DNA from: Meiothermus ruber DSM 1279
GTDB lineage: Bacteria; Deinococcota; Deinococci; Deinococcales; Thermaceae
Reading direction: 5' to 3'
DNA length: 64,000 bases
Assembly: GCF_000024425.1 (NCBI RefSeq)
Contig: NC_013946.1
Span: forward strand, 1,302,001 to 1,366,000
Position numbers and translations under genes: made by a program. Shown piece by piece: positions 7,888 through 15,227 of the stretch (positions are counted from its first letter, which is position 1; each line of letters begins with the position of its first letter). Below the pieces are notes generated by a model. The model did no database searches. It saw only the letters and a program-made list of their open reading frames with translations, and was not told where the DNA came from.

Positions 7888-8892
7888 TTAGAGCGCTCGC
7901 TTCACTCTTTCAGCAACTTCAGCAGGCACCCAGGCCGTCCAGAGCTCTGGATGGGTTTTCAGAAAGTGGCGGGCCACCTCCTCCTCCTTGGCCCGGTTTT
8001 CCTCCATGTAGGCCAGCAGCTCGCTGGTTAGGGCGTTGGAGGTGCGGTACTTCTTTAGGAACTCCACCACGGAAGGAGCCTCACGGGCTAGACGTGTATT
8101 GACTGCGTTGTAAACCGTTTCCATGGGGAAGGCGGTGGCCTTGGAGGGGTTGTCCTGCCCTATAAGGGCATTCCAAGTCTCGGCATCATAGGAGGGTTCT
8201 TCCAGCATGGTCAGGTCGTATTTACCCAGAACCCAGGTAGGCCCCCAGTAGTAAAAGACGATGGGACGCCCCCGCTCGTAGGCCGAAGCAATGGCCGCCA
8301 CCAGGGCATCGGAGGTGCCGGGGCGGAAGTTGGTGAAGTGGGCCTCGAGGCCGTAGGCTTTGAGCTTTTTGGTGTTAACCCTTTCCGCGAACCAACCCAG
8401 CACCCCGTTGTAGAAGCGCCCTTTGCTGGGCTCCTCGGGGTCGCGGAAAAGCGTCTTGTACTTTGGAAGGTCAAAAACGGACTTCAGGTCGGGCGCCATG
8501 GGCCTGATACCCCTTTGGGAATCGCCCTTAATCACGTAAGTGGGTACAAACCATCCCTGCACCGCATCGGGAAAGGTTACCCCAAGGCGCTGTATCTTCC
8601 CCTCCGTTTCCAGTTGAGTAACCACGTCGCGGGTCAGGTTGTACCAGATTTCCATGGATACATCGATGTCCCCCCGGCCCAGTCCGGTGATCAGCGGGAT
8701 GGAAGTGCCCGGTAGGGCGTCTGTCTTACACCCGTAGCCCTTCTCTAGGATGAACTGAGCAATCCGGTTATGCACGCGGGCGCTTTCCCAATCGTAGTCG
8801 GCAAAGACGATGGGCCGATTTACCTCGCATTGCTGGCCCATAGCAGTGCCAAAGGCCACGACGAGACTGAGTAGAACAAGTTTTCCTCGCAT
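7888..8892 (-). CDS. proX: Glycine betaine-type substrate-binding protein
   Basis: 334 residues. A signal peptide is clear (MRGKLVLLSLVVAFGTAMG), with cleavage expected before QQCEVN. The mature protein has the OpuAC fold features RPIVFADYDWESARVHNRIAQ, SIPLITGLGRGDIDVSMEIW and FYYWGPTWVLGKYDL; the Trp/Tyr residues in these segments are the kind that form the aromatic cage for quaternary amines. The ATG at 8892 is fixed by the ribosome binding site GGAGGTGGTA; the longer frame to 9030 would put an unrelated segment before the signal peptide. It would capture the osmolyte in the periplasm and deliver it to ProW. Confidence 0.92.
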   Translation of the reverse strand: MRGKLVLLSLVVAFGTAMGQQCEVNRPIVFADYDWESARVHNRIAQFILEKGYGCKTDALPGTSIPLITGLGRGDIDVSMEIWYNLTRDVVTQLETEGKIQRLGVTFPDAVQGWFVPTYVIKGDSQRGIRPMAPDLKSVFDLPKYKTLFRDPEEPSKGRFYNGVLGWFAERVNTKKLKAYGLEAHFTNFRPGTSDALVAAIASAYERGRPIVFYYWGPTWVLGKYDLTMLEEPSYDAETWNALIGQDNPSKATAFPMETVYNAVNTRLAREAPSVVEFLKKYRTSNALTSELLAYMEENRAKEEEVARHFLKTHPELWTAWVPAEVAERVKRAL

Positions 8893-9330
8893 TACCACCT
8901 CCGCAGGCAACTCTATTGCGGTTGCTTGACGGACTTGTGAGGGGTGGAAGCGAAGGGGTTCATTCTCACCTATGAGAACCACCTCGAGCCAGGTTGGAAA
9001 AAAGGTTTTTTCTACAAGGCTGGTGGGCACATGAAAGAAGACTTAAGTGCTTTAGGTGTATCTCACATACCCAACACATACTTCACACACACTTCCTATG
9101 CTGCTGAACTGGTTGGGGGACTTAGGAGTAGGTAATGTTTTTTGTATTACAAAATATATCAAGTATATGTAACAGCTTACGAGATGTATTTTCCTGATCA
9201 TGAGAAAATTATAGTGATATACTCACGCCTGGCTATGCGGAATAGCTGACTCCAGAACGACACTATCATGTGTCTGGAGATTATTTGCTATTAGAGCATG
9301 GCAACAAATTAGGACAGAGGTGAAAAGAAA
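8893..9330. other. Divergent intergenic region between proX and the CsgG-like gene
   Basis: This 438-bp stretch holds no convincing gene. Its right half (about 9120-9330) is much more AT-rich than its surroundings. A stem CTCCAGA/TCTGGAG (9250-9256 with 9273-9279) lies in the leader of the lipoprotein gene, and TATACT at 9218-9223 could be its -10. A short frame at 8944-9135 has no ribosome binding site and no coding character. The proX side contains the inverted repeat listed separately. Confidence 0.5.
8963..8978. promoter_or_regulatory. Inverted repeat upstream of proX, possible operator
   Basis: TTCTCA-CCTA-TGAGAA is a perfect 6-bp inverted repeat 70 bp upstream of the proX start, embedded in a second, wider one (GGTTC...GAACC, 8958-8980). 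This nesting is unlikely to be coding constraint because no gene covers it. It may bind an osmotic-stress regulator; nothing in the window identifies which. Confidence 0.35.
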
Positions 9331-10113
9331 ATGAAAAGAATGGGAGCAGTGATTTTTCTTTTTTCTGCGCTTCTGCTTGCGGGGTGCGCTCCTTCGGTTT
9401 CCACATCCGTTGCTGGCAAAGAAATTAAGAAAGTCGACTACTCGAGCTATAAAGGACCAAGGGCTCGGGTCGTGGTGGCCAGCTTCGAATGCAACAGCCC
9501 TCAATGTGGTACTGGCCCTGCAGTTTCTGGTGGAGCAGCTCAGGTGCTCAACTTTTTTGGGATTAGCATTCCTGTTGCCACCTCTGGTATAGGCGCTGAT
9601 GTATCCACCATGCTCAACACTGCGCTGGTGAGCAGCAACCACTTTGTGGTTTACGATCGCAGCATCATTACACAACTGCGTAGCGAGGCTGCTTTGTCGA
9701 ACCAGCAAAACTCTTTCACCGGGGCCGATCTTATTATCACCGGTGTAATCACGGGGTTTGAGCCCAATGCGTCCGGAAGCAGTGGGCTGGGAGCCATTCC
9801 GTTTATTGGCGGCCTCGTTCAGCAAAAGAAATCCTACATCCGCGTGGATATGCGCATTGTGGATACCCGTACTGGTGCCATTATTGCCGCCTTCCCTGTG
9901 GAGGCAGAAGCCACCGACACTAATTTCGCGGGGGTCGGTGCTGGGCTTTTGCCTGGAGGCCTTGGTGGGCTTGTAGGTGGCTTGCGTACATACAGCAACA
10001 CGCCTATGGCAAAAGCGCTTGCGCTTATGATTGAAGCTGCAACACAAGCAATCATAGAGCGCGTGCCCGAGAGCTACATGAAATACGATGCCACCGGTAA
10101 GCCAATCCAGTAA
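9331..10113 (+). CDS. CsgG/HfaB-family outer-membrane lipoprotein
   Basis: 260 residues starting with a lipoprotein signal peptide whose lipobox is LLAGC (Cys19). The mature part has the CsgG-family pattern: ARVVVASFE early, a STMLNTALVSSNHFVVYDR segment where subunits meet, GADLIITGVITGFEP, and YIRVDMRIVDTRTGAIIAAF. CsgG proteins form nonameric outer-membrane secretion channels for curli, and HfaB-type relatives serve other surface fibres. No curli subunit or CsgE/F homologue is nearby, so it is an orphan and its cargo is unknown. A Gly-rich loop (GAGLLPGGLGGLVGG) late in the protein could be membrane-inserting. AGAGGTG before the ATG is a reasonable ribosome binding site. Confidence 0.8.
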   Translation: MKRMGAVIFLFSALLLAGCAPSVSTSVAGKEIKKVDYSSYKGPRARVVVASFECNSPQCGTGPAVSGGAAQVLNFFGISIPVATSGIGADVSTMLNTALVSSNHFVVYDRSIITQLRSEAALSNQQNSFTGADLIITGVITGFEPNASGSSGLGAIPFIGGLVQQKKSYIRVDMRIVDTRTGAIIAAFPVEAEATDTNFAGVGAGLLPGGLGGLVGGLRTYSNTPMAKALALMIEAATQAIIERVPESYMKYDATGKPIQ

Positions 10114-10150
10114 TGTAAACCCAGCGCCATACGAATGACATAAACCGTGG

Positions 10151-10201
10151 GATTGCCGGTGTTGCCCAGAGAGAAGAGGCAAAACCGGCAATCTCGTTTT
10201 T
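10151..10201 (+). terminator. Strong Rho-independent terminator after the CsgG-like gene
   Basis: GATTGCCGGTGTTGCC pairs with GGCAAAACCGGCAATC (16-bp stem with one mismatch, 11-nt loop) and is followed by TCGTTTTT. It begins 37 nt after the lipoprotein stop codon. Confidence 0.9.
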
Positions 10202-10638
10202 CGGGCTCTTGTAAGGGCTTCGGGAAGGATGCCAGGAGCGATGAAATGGGGGTTTTCATGAGCATCCATCAGGCGTTATCTAAACGGGATCAGCCGGGAG
10301 CTTGTCCTCTCGGCTTTCTCTTGTACCCGGCTCCAGCCACTGTCCGCTACCGCACCGCCCCATGGTACTAGGAGACGCGGTTGGGTTGGACAAGACCCCG
10401 CGCACCAGGCCAACCCGGGTGCGGTGCCGCCCAGCCCGGCAAGGCCTCACGGGCCCGCACCTTCTGTCTGCACGTCCCCAGCATCGGATTACCTTCCGCC
10501 ACCCAAAGCTCCAGCATTCTGCCCAGGACACGGGCCAGGTGGGTCGTATCCAGTCTTTCCAGCATTCAACAAATAGCCACCACCCACAGCCCCAGTAAAG
10601 CAGGCAGGGGATGCGCCCGGCCCTGTCTGCGGCCACGG
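10202..10638. other. Non-coding stretch, possibly with a decayed gene fragment
   Basis: About 440 bp between the terminator and the VWA gene. Several frames are open in it but none has a ribosome binding site. The only protein-like one is on the minus strand (10368-10565, 65 residues, starting MLERLDTTHLARVLGRMLEL), with a preceding in-frame segment rich in Leu and Trp. It could be the remnant of a transposase or another lost gene; I cannot identify the family, and no terminal repeats were seen. Confidence 0.35.
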
Positions 10639-10670
10639 TTGCTTTTTCATACCACCCGATACTCGATAAT
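10639..10670 (+). promoter_or_regulatory. Leaderless-type promoter of the VWA gene
   Basis: TTGCTT (10639-10644) and GATAAT (10665-10670) lie just before the ATG at 10677. The 20-nt spacer is long, but the -10 hexamer 6 nt before the start codon fits the leaderless arrangement common in this phylum and argues for the 10677 start over the upstream ATG at 10611. Confidence 0.45.
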
Positions 10671-10676
10671 ACGGTC

Positions 10677-12845
10677 ATGCTGGCAGGGCTTCGGGCCGCC
10701 GTTATCGGTTTGCTGCTCCTGGCCTTCTGGGGGCCCAGCCTGCCGTTGCAGCCGCTGCAAACCGTGGTTCTGCTGGATCAGAGCCCCTCGGCCCGGGAGG
10801 CGGTCTGGCAGGTTGCGCCCCGGCTTCAGCTACCTGGTGCCCAGTATGTGGCTTTTGCCAGTGGGGCCATCCAGGTGGCGGGCCCGACAGCCCGGCGTCT
10901 TGACCTGGGCGAGGGCACCCGTCTGGGGGAAGCCCTGGCGAAAGCGCGGGAGCTGAAAGCGGATCGGATAGTGCTGGTGTCGGATGGGTTGTTTCAGGAT
11001 AGGGCCGAGCCCATTGGCATACCCATCTACAGCCTTTACCAGCCGCCCAGCCCCAACCTTTCGGTTGTTCTAACCGGGCCGGCGCTTCCAGCCAAGGGCG
11101 AGACTGTCGAGGTGCGGGCCGTGCTGGAGTCGACCACGGCGGTGCGGGCTCAGCTTACCTTCAACGGGCCGGCTGGGGTTGTGGAGCGGGCGGTGCAGCT
11201 CGAGCCCGGTCGCAGCAGTGTGGGGTATCGTTTCCGGCTGGATGGGCCCAGCACGGTCACGGTGCGGGTGGAGAGCCCCCTGGGCCTCGAGCAGGGCCGC
11301 CTCGAGCTGAGCCCCACGGACTCGACGCGGGTCTGGGTGCTGGGGGATGCGGCCCTGGCCCGCTATTTGCGAGCCCAGGGCTTTAGCGTGGAGGAGCGAA
11401 AGGAGATCACCCTCCCCATCCGGGCCGAGGTGGTGGCCTTGGGGGTGGGGGCGCGGGATCTGTCGGCTGCTGAGCTGGATGCCTTGCAGAGCTTTTTGAA
11501 CCAGGGTGGGAGCCTGCTCTGGACTGCGACCCCCCAGGGCTTGTTTTTTGGCGGTTGGGAGCGCACCAGTCTGGCCGATAGCCTGCCGGTGGAGCCGGTG
11601 GAGGAGCCGGGTGGGGTGGGGATTGTGCTGGTGTTGGATGTCTCGGGCAGCATGCTCGAGGACGACAAGCTGGGGCTGGCGGTGACGGGTTCGCTCGAGC
11701 TGATCCGCTCGGCCCGCCCCCAGGACTACATCGGGGTGGTGGTCTTCTCCGACCGCCCGCGCTGGCTGTTCCGCCCCCGGCCCATGACCGAGCAGGGCCG
11801 CAAGGAGGCCGAGAGCCTCCTGCTCTCCACCCAGGCTGGGGGCGGCACCATGATCCGCCGGGCCTACCTGGAGGCCCTGGAAGCACTGGAGCAGGTTCCC
11901 ACCGAGTCCAAACAGGTGATAGCCCTCACCGATGGGCTGGCCGCCGATGTAACCCCCGACCTGTTTGATGCCGCCCGCGAGGCCAGCCCCAGGATCAAAA
12001 CCAACACCGTGGCCATCGGGGCTGATGCCGACGGCCGGTTTTTGCGCGAGCTGGCCCAGGCCGGGGATGGCACCTACTGGGATGTGCCCCGCCCAGAGGA
12101 TCTACCCCGATTCTTCTTGGAAGAAGCCCAGCGGGTTTTCCGGCGCGAGGCCCTGGAGGGCAGCTTCCCGGTGGCCGTGCGACCCCACCCCATCACCCGC
12201 GCCGCCAACCCCCCGCCCCTCTCGGTGATCCTCCCGGCTAAAACCAAGCCCTGGGCCCAGACCCTGCTCAGCTCCGGCGAGGGTACCGTGCTGGCCGTGG
12301 GGGAGAGCGGGCGGGGCCGGGTGGCCGCCCTCACCACCGACCTCTCGCGCTCCTGGCAAGGCTGGCAGGGCGCCCCGGCGCTGCTGGGTGAACTCCTGCG
12401 CTGGCTTTCGCAGACCCCCGCGCGGCCCCGGGTGCAGGCTGTGCGCGAGCTGGACGGGGTGCGCGTGACCCTGGAGGGCCAGTTCGAACGGCCCCGCCTG
12501 CGCGCGGCAGGCCAGGAGCAGCCCATGGCCCCGGTCGGGCCGCTGCGCTTTGAAACCTGGCTGCCCCGAGAAGCCGTGGGGGAGGCTGTGGTATTCGAAA
12601 ACGAGCAGCCACGCTTGCGCTTGCAGCTACCCAGTCTGCCCGAATGGCGCCTGGAGGATGGGCGGGAAAACCTGCGCCGCCTCTCGGAGCTGAGCGGGGG
12701 CCGGCTTTTGGCCGATGCCACTGAGCTGCGAGAACTTGCAGGCCGCAAGGCTTACAACCTGCAATGGCCCCTCATCGCGCTGGCGGTGGTGCTTTTTTTG
12801 CTGGAGCGTTACCTCGAGCGAAGACGAGGCCATCGCGGCTTATGA
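10677..12845 (+). CDS. Large VWA-domain membrane protein
   Basis: About 722 residues. A membrane segment near the start (AVIGLLLLAFWG) is followed by a beta-rich extracytoplasmic region and a strand-rich segment resembling a glutamine-amidotransferase-like fold (about residues 225-310). A von Willebrand A domain follows, with an intact metal site: VLDVSGSM, the GTMIR threonine and ALTDGLA. The tail ends in a membrane helix (WPLIALAVVLFLLERYLERR). Proteins of this architecture often accompany MoxR ATPases; here the MoxR/VWA operon is 35 kb away. The last 11 codons run into the first copy of a 74-bp tandem repeat, which supplies the stop codon. Without the repeats the frame would continue about 20 codons into unique DNA, so the C-terminus has been altered. 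Confidence 0.8.
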   Translation: MLAGLRAAVIGLLLLAFWGPSLPLQPLQTVVLLDQSPSAREAVWQVAPRLQLPGAQYVAFASGAIQVAGPTARRLDLGEGTRLGEALAKARELKADRIVLVSDGLFQDRAEPIGIPIYSLYQPPSPNLSVVLTGPALPAKGETVEVRAVLESTTAVRAQLTFNGPAGVVERAVQLEPGRSSVGYRFRLDGPSTVTVRVESPLGLEQGRLELSPTDSTRVWVLGDAALARYLRAQGFSVEERKEITLPIRAEVVALGVGARDLSAAELDALQSFLNQGGSLLWTATPQGLFFGGWERTSLADSLPVEPVEEPGGVGIVLVLDVSGSMLEDDKLGLAVTGSLELIRSARPQDYIGVVVFSDRPRWLFRPRPMTEQGRKEAESLLLSTQAGGGTMIRRAYLEALEALEQVPTESKQVIALTDGLAADVTPDLFDAAREASPRIKTNTVAIGADADGRFLRELAQAGDGTYWDVPRPEDLPRFFLEEAQRVFRREALEGSFPVAVRPHPITRAANPPPLSVILPAKTKPWAQTLLSSGEGTVLAVGESGRGRVAALTTDLSRSWQGWQGAPALLGELLRWLSQTPARPRVQAVRELDGVRVTLEGQFERPRLRAAGQEQPMAPVGPLRFETWLPREAVGEAVVFENEQPRLRLQLPSLPEWRLEDGRENLRRLSELSGGRLLADATELRELAGRKAYNLQWPLIALAVVLFLLERYLERRRGHRGL

Positions 12846-13047
12846 GGAATTGCTCGCCAGTTTGTTTTACTGCTCGCGCCTGCGGCCTCGAGCGAAGACG
12901 AGGCCATCGCGGCTTATGAGGAATTGCTCGCCAGTTTGTTTTACTGCTCGCGCCTGCGGCCTCGAGCGAAGACGAGGCCATCGCGGCTTATGAGGAATTG
13001 CTCGCCAGTTTGTTTTACTGCTCGCGCCTGCGGCCTCGAGCGAAGAC
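12812..13047. repeat. Tandem repeat, 74-bp unit, about 3.2 copies
   Basis: Identical 74-bp units start at 12812, 12886 and 12960, and a 15-bp partial copy (CCTCGAGCGAAGACG) starts at 13034. I see no mismatch among the copies, so the expansion is recent or kept uniform. Each unit begins with CCTCGAGCGAAGACG, which also flanks the far junction, so slipped replication or unequal recombination at this 15-bp sequence is a simple origin. Three units are 222 bp, a multiple of three, yet each carries TGA in the VWA frame. It overlaps the 3' end of the VWA gene. Confidence 0.97.
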
Positions 13048-13117
13048 GGGCTTATCTCCAAAGAAACCCTGTACCTTGGCCTGCCCCACGCTCGGCGATA
13101 ATTTGGTCAAATCCGGC

Positions 13118-13145
13118 TTGACTTCTACCGCACCGGCGCTAGTGT
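13118..13145 (+). promoter_or_regulatory. Promoter of the subtilisin-like gene
   Basis: TTGACT (13118-13123) and TAGTGT (13140-13145) are separated by 16 nt, with the -10 only 7 nt before the ATG at 13153. GGGAGAG between them could also serve as a short ribosome binding site. Confidence 0.5.
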
Positions 13146-13152
13146 GGGAGAG

Positions 13153-15090
13153 ATGCGGCGGTACCCGGTTTTGATTCTGCTGTCTGCGCTACTGGTGGGT
13201 TGTGGTTCCAATGGGGCTTTGGTGTCGGCCATCCCCAAAGAGGTAGTGCTGGAGGGGCTCGAGGGTAGCCTGGTGCTACCGGTGGGCTCCAACGTGGCCT
13301 GGAAGATCGAGAGCTACAGCACCTGGCTGAGCGTGACGCCGCAAGCCGGTATCGGCCCAAAAGTTGTGCAAATCCGGGCCGAGTTTGCCGACGGAATTCA
13401 AGAACAGCCCGAATACACCGGCAGCCTCCGCCTTACGGGTGATCTGGAAGCTGAGGTGCTGGTTCGGCTGCCGTTGGTGAAGGTTACGGGTGGGGTGGTG
13501 GACTCGAGCCTGACCGCTGCCTCGGTGAGCGGGGCGCCCCTGGCCTCCCAGTCGTTGCCTAGCCAGAGCGCCCCGGCTCCCAGCGCTGCTAGCAATGAAA
13601 TTCTGGTCAAGTACCGTACCGATCTGCGCGCCGCTGTCCTGCCACAGGGGAGCCGGGTTCTATCCCACGACCGCATCAGCCGTATCACCAAGCTGCGGGC
13701 TGCCAATCCAGAAGCCTTGCTGCAACGCCTGCGCCTCGACCCCAGCGTGGAGTGGGCCGAAATCAACGGAACCGTGCGCGCCCAGGGTGAGCCCACCGAC
13801 CAGTACTACCCACAGCAGTGGCACCTGCGCAGCACCGGGGCGCGCTTTACTTATCTACAAAACTACACGACCCCCATCACGGTGGCGGTGGTGGATTCCG
13901 GTGTGCGTTACGATCACCCTGACCTGGCCGGGCGGCTGTGGCGGCCGGGCGAGGGGGCTTACGATTTTGTGGGCGATGCTGCGCCACCTGACAACCCCGC
14001 CGACCCCTACGATCCTTGCGGTGCGCCTGCCCCGGACACCTTGGGTGACGATGACCCCACCGATCCCTGTGACCTTAATGGAACCACCGGTGGAAGCCAT
14101 GGCACCCATGTGACCGGCCTCATTGTGGCAAACAGCGGGTCGTTTGCGCCGCCCTGCGCCAATTGCTCGGCCTCGGGGGTGGTGGGAATGGCCTACAATG
14201 CCCCCGTCAAGGTGCTGCCGTTGCGGGTACTGGATTCGGGCGGTAGCGGTACGTTTGAGAACGTGGCCCTGGCGGTGCGCTATGCGGCGGGCATCCCGGT
14301 GGAGCTGGGCGGCCAGCTTGTACAGAACCCGCACCCAGCCCAGGTGATTAACCTTTCGCTGGGCTCAATCAACTACTCCAACGCCATGTGCGAGGCGGTG
14401 GCGGATGTGGTGGCTCGAGGGGTGCTGGTGGTGGCAGCGGCGGGCAATTTCCAGAACCGCAATCCGGGTGCGCTGGTCTACCCAGCGGCCTGCCCTGGGG
14501 CCATCTCGGTCGCGGCCACCGATATGTACAACCAGGTGGCGTACTACAGCCAGCAGAATGGCGAGGTAGACATTGCCGCGCCGGGCGGCAACACAACCCA
14601 GCCAGGGGGCGGTGTGCTCTCTACCACCTGGAATTATCAAACCAACCTGCCCAACTATACCTTTTACATGGGCACTTCCCAGGCTGCTCCCCAGGTGGCG
14701 GCAGCGCTGGCCATGGTGCTGTCCAGCGGACGCGCTACCAACGCGGAAGAAGCCTGGAACCTGATCCGCTCGAGCGCCACCGATCTGGGTGCGCCGGGCC
14801 GGGACAATGCCTACGGGTATGGCCTGCTCAACCTGCCGGGGGCTTTTGGCTGGACGCTGCCCCGGGGCGAGCTTCTGGTAAGCCTGAGCGGCCCCATTGC
14901 CCGGCGGGTGCCGGTGGTCAACGGGCGCTTCGAGACCTTTTTGCTGCCGGGGCGCTACACCCTGGTAGCCTGCCGCGACGATTCGGGCAACAGCTTGTGC
15001 GATAGCGGCGAGCCGCAAGTGGAGCGTCAGGTGCAGGTGAATGGGGGGAACACCCTCGACCTGGGAATCATCCAGATAGGGTCGCAGTAA
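13153..15090 (+). CDS. Subtilisin-like (S8) serine protease lipoprotein
   Basis: 645 residues. A lipobox LLVGC gives an acylated Cys17, so the protease is probably anchored to a membrane facing outward. Residues about 25-110 look like an immunoglobulin-like BACON-type domain (strands ending in STWLSVTP). Next comes a propeptide-like region with EILVKYR and the typical WAEINGTVRAQG, then the catalytic domain: Asp248 in VAVVDSGVRYDHPD, His316 in GSHGTHVTG, oxyanion Asn432 in AAAGNFQN, and Ser509 in MGTSQAAPQVA. An Asp/Pro/Cys-rich insertion (about residues 274-312) between Asp and His may bind calcium. The C-terminal 80 residues form a small beta domain with four-residue turns (DDSGNSLCDSGEPQ) of the carboxypeptidase-regulatory type. 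All catalytic residues are present. Confidence 0.92.
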   Translation: MRRYPVLILLSALLVGCGSNGALVSAIPKEVVLEGLEGSLVLPVGSNVAWKIESYSTWLSVTPQAGIGPKVVQIRAEFADGIQEQPEYTGSLRLTGDLEAEVLVRLPLVKVTGGVVDSSLTAASVSGAPLASQSLPSQSAPAPSAASNEILVKYRTDLRAAVLPQGSRVLSHDRISRITKLRAANPEALLQRLRLDPSVEWAEINGTVRAQGEPTDQYYPQQWHLRSTGARFTYLQNYTTPITVAVVDSGVRYDHPDLAGRLWRPGEGAYDFVGDAAPPDNPADPYDPCGAPAPDTLGDDDPTDPCDLNGTTGGSHGTHVTGLIVANSGSFAPPCANCSASGVVGMAYNAPVKVLPLRVLDSGGSGTFENVALAVRYAAGIPVELGGQLVQNPHPAQVINLSLGSINYSNAMCEAVADVVARGVLVVAAAGNFQNRNPGALVYPAACPGAISVAATDMYNQVAYYSQQNGEVDIAAPGGNTTQPGGGVLSTTWNYQTNLPNYTFYMGTSQAAPQVAAALAMVLSSGRATNAEEAWNLIRSSATDLGAPGRDNAYGYGLLNLPGAFGWTLPRGELLVSLSGPIARRVPVVNGRFETFLLPGRYTLVACRDDSGNSLCDSGEPQVERQVQVNGGNTLDLGIIQIGSQ

Positions 15091-15227
15091 GGATTGCACG
15101 GTACCAGACCCGAAAGAACCCCGGGGCGGTTTGGGGGTAGGGAGGGGGTGTGCTCGAGAACCGTAGCAGGGCCTGGCATCCAGCAAGCCAACCTTCGAGC
15201 GGCCGCACCACCGCAAGCTGAGCGCGG

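Noticed and set aside
8944-9135. 63-residue plus-strand ORF upstream of proX
   Set aside because: GTG start without ribosome site, overlaps the proX regulatory region, no recognisable features.
9223-10269. Minus-strand ORF (348 aa) opposite the CsgG-like gene
   Set aside because: The plus strand has lipobox, ribosome site and terminator; the minus frame crosses that terminator and has no family motif.
10368-10565. Transposase pseudogene on the minus strand
   Set aside because: Only 65 residues of vaguely protein-like sequence, no terminal repeats or target duplication, and no family recognised; mentioned only in the intergenic entry.
12812-13047. CRISPR array
   Set aside because: The 74-bp units are identical throughout with no variable spacers, and no cas gene is nearby; it is a simple tandem repeat.
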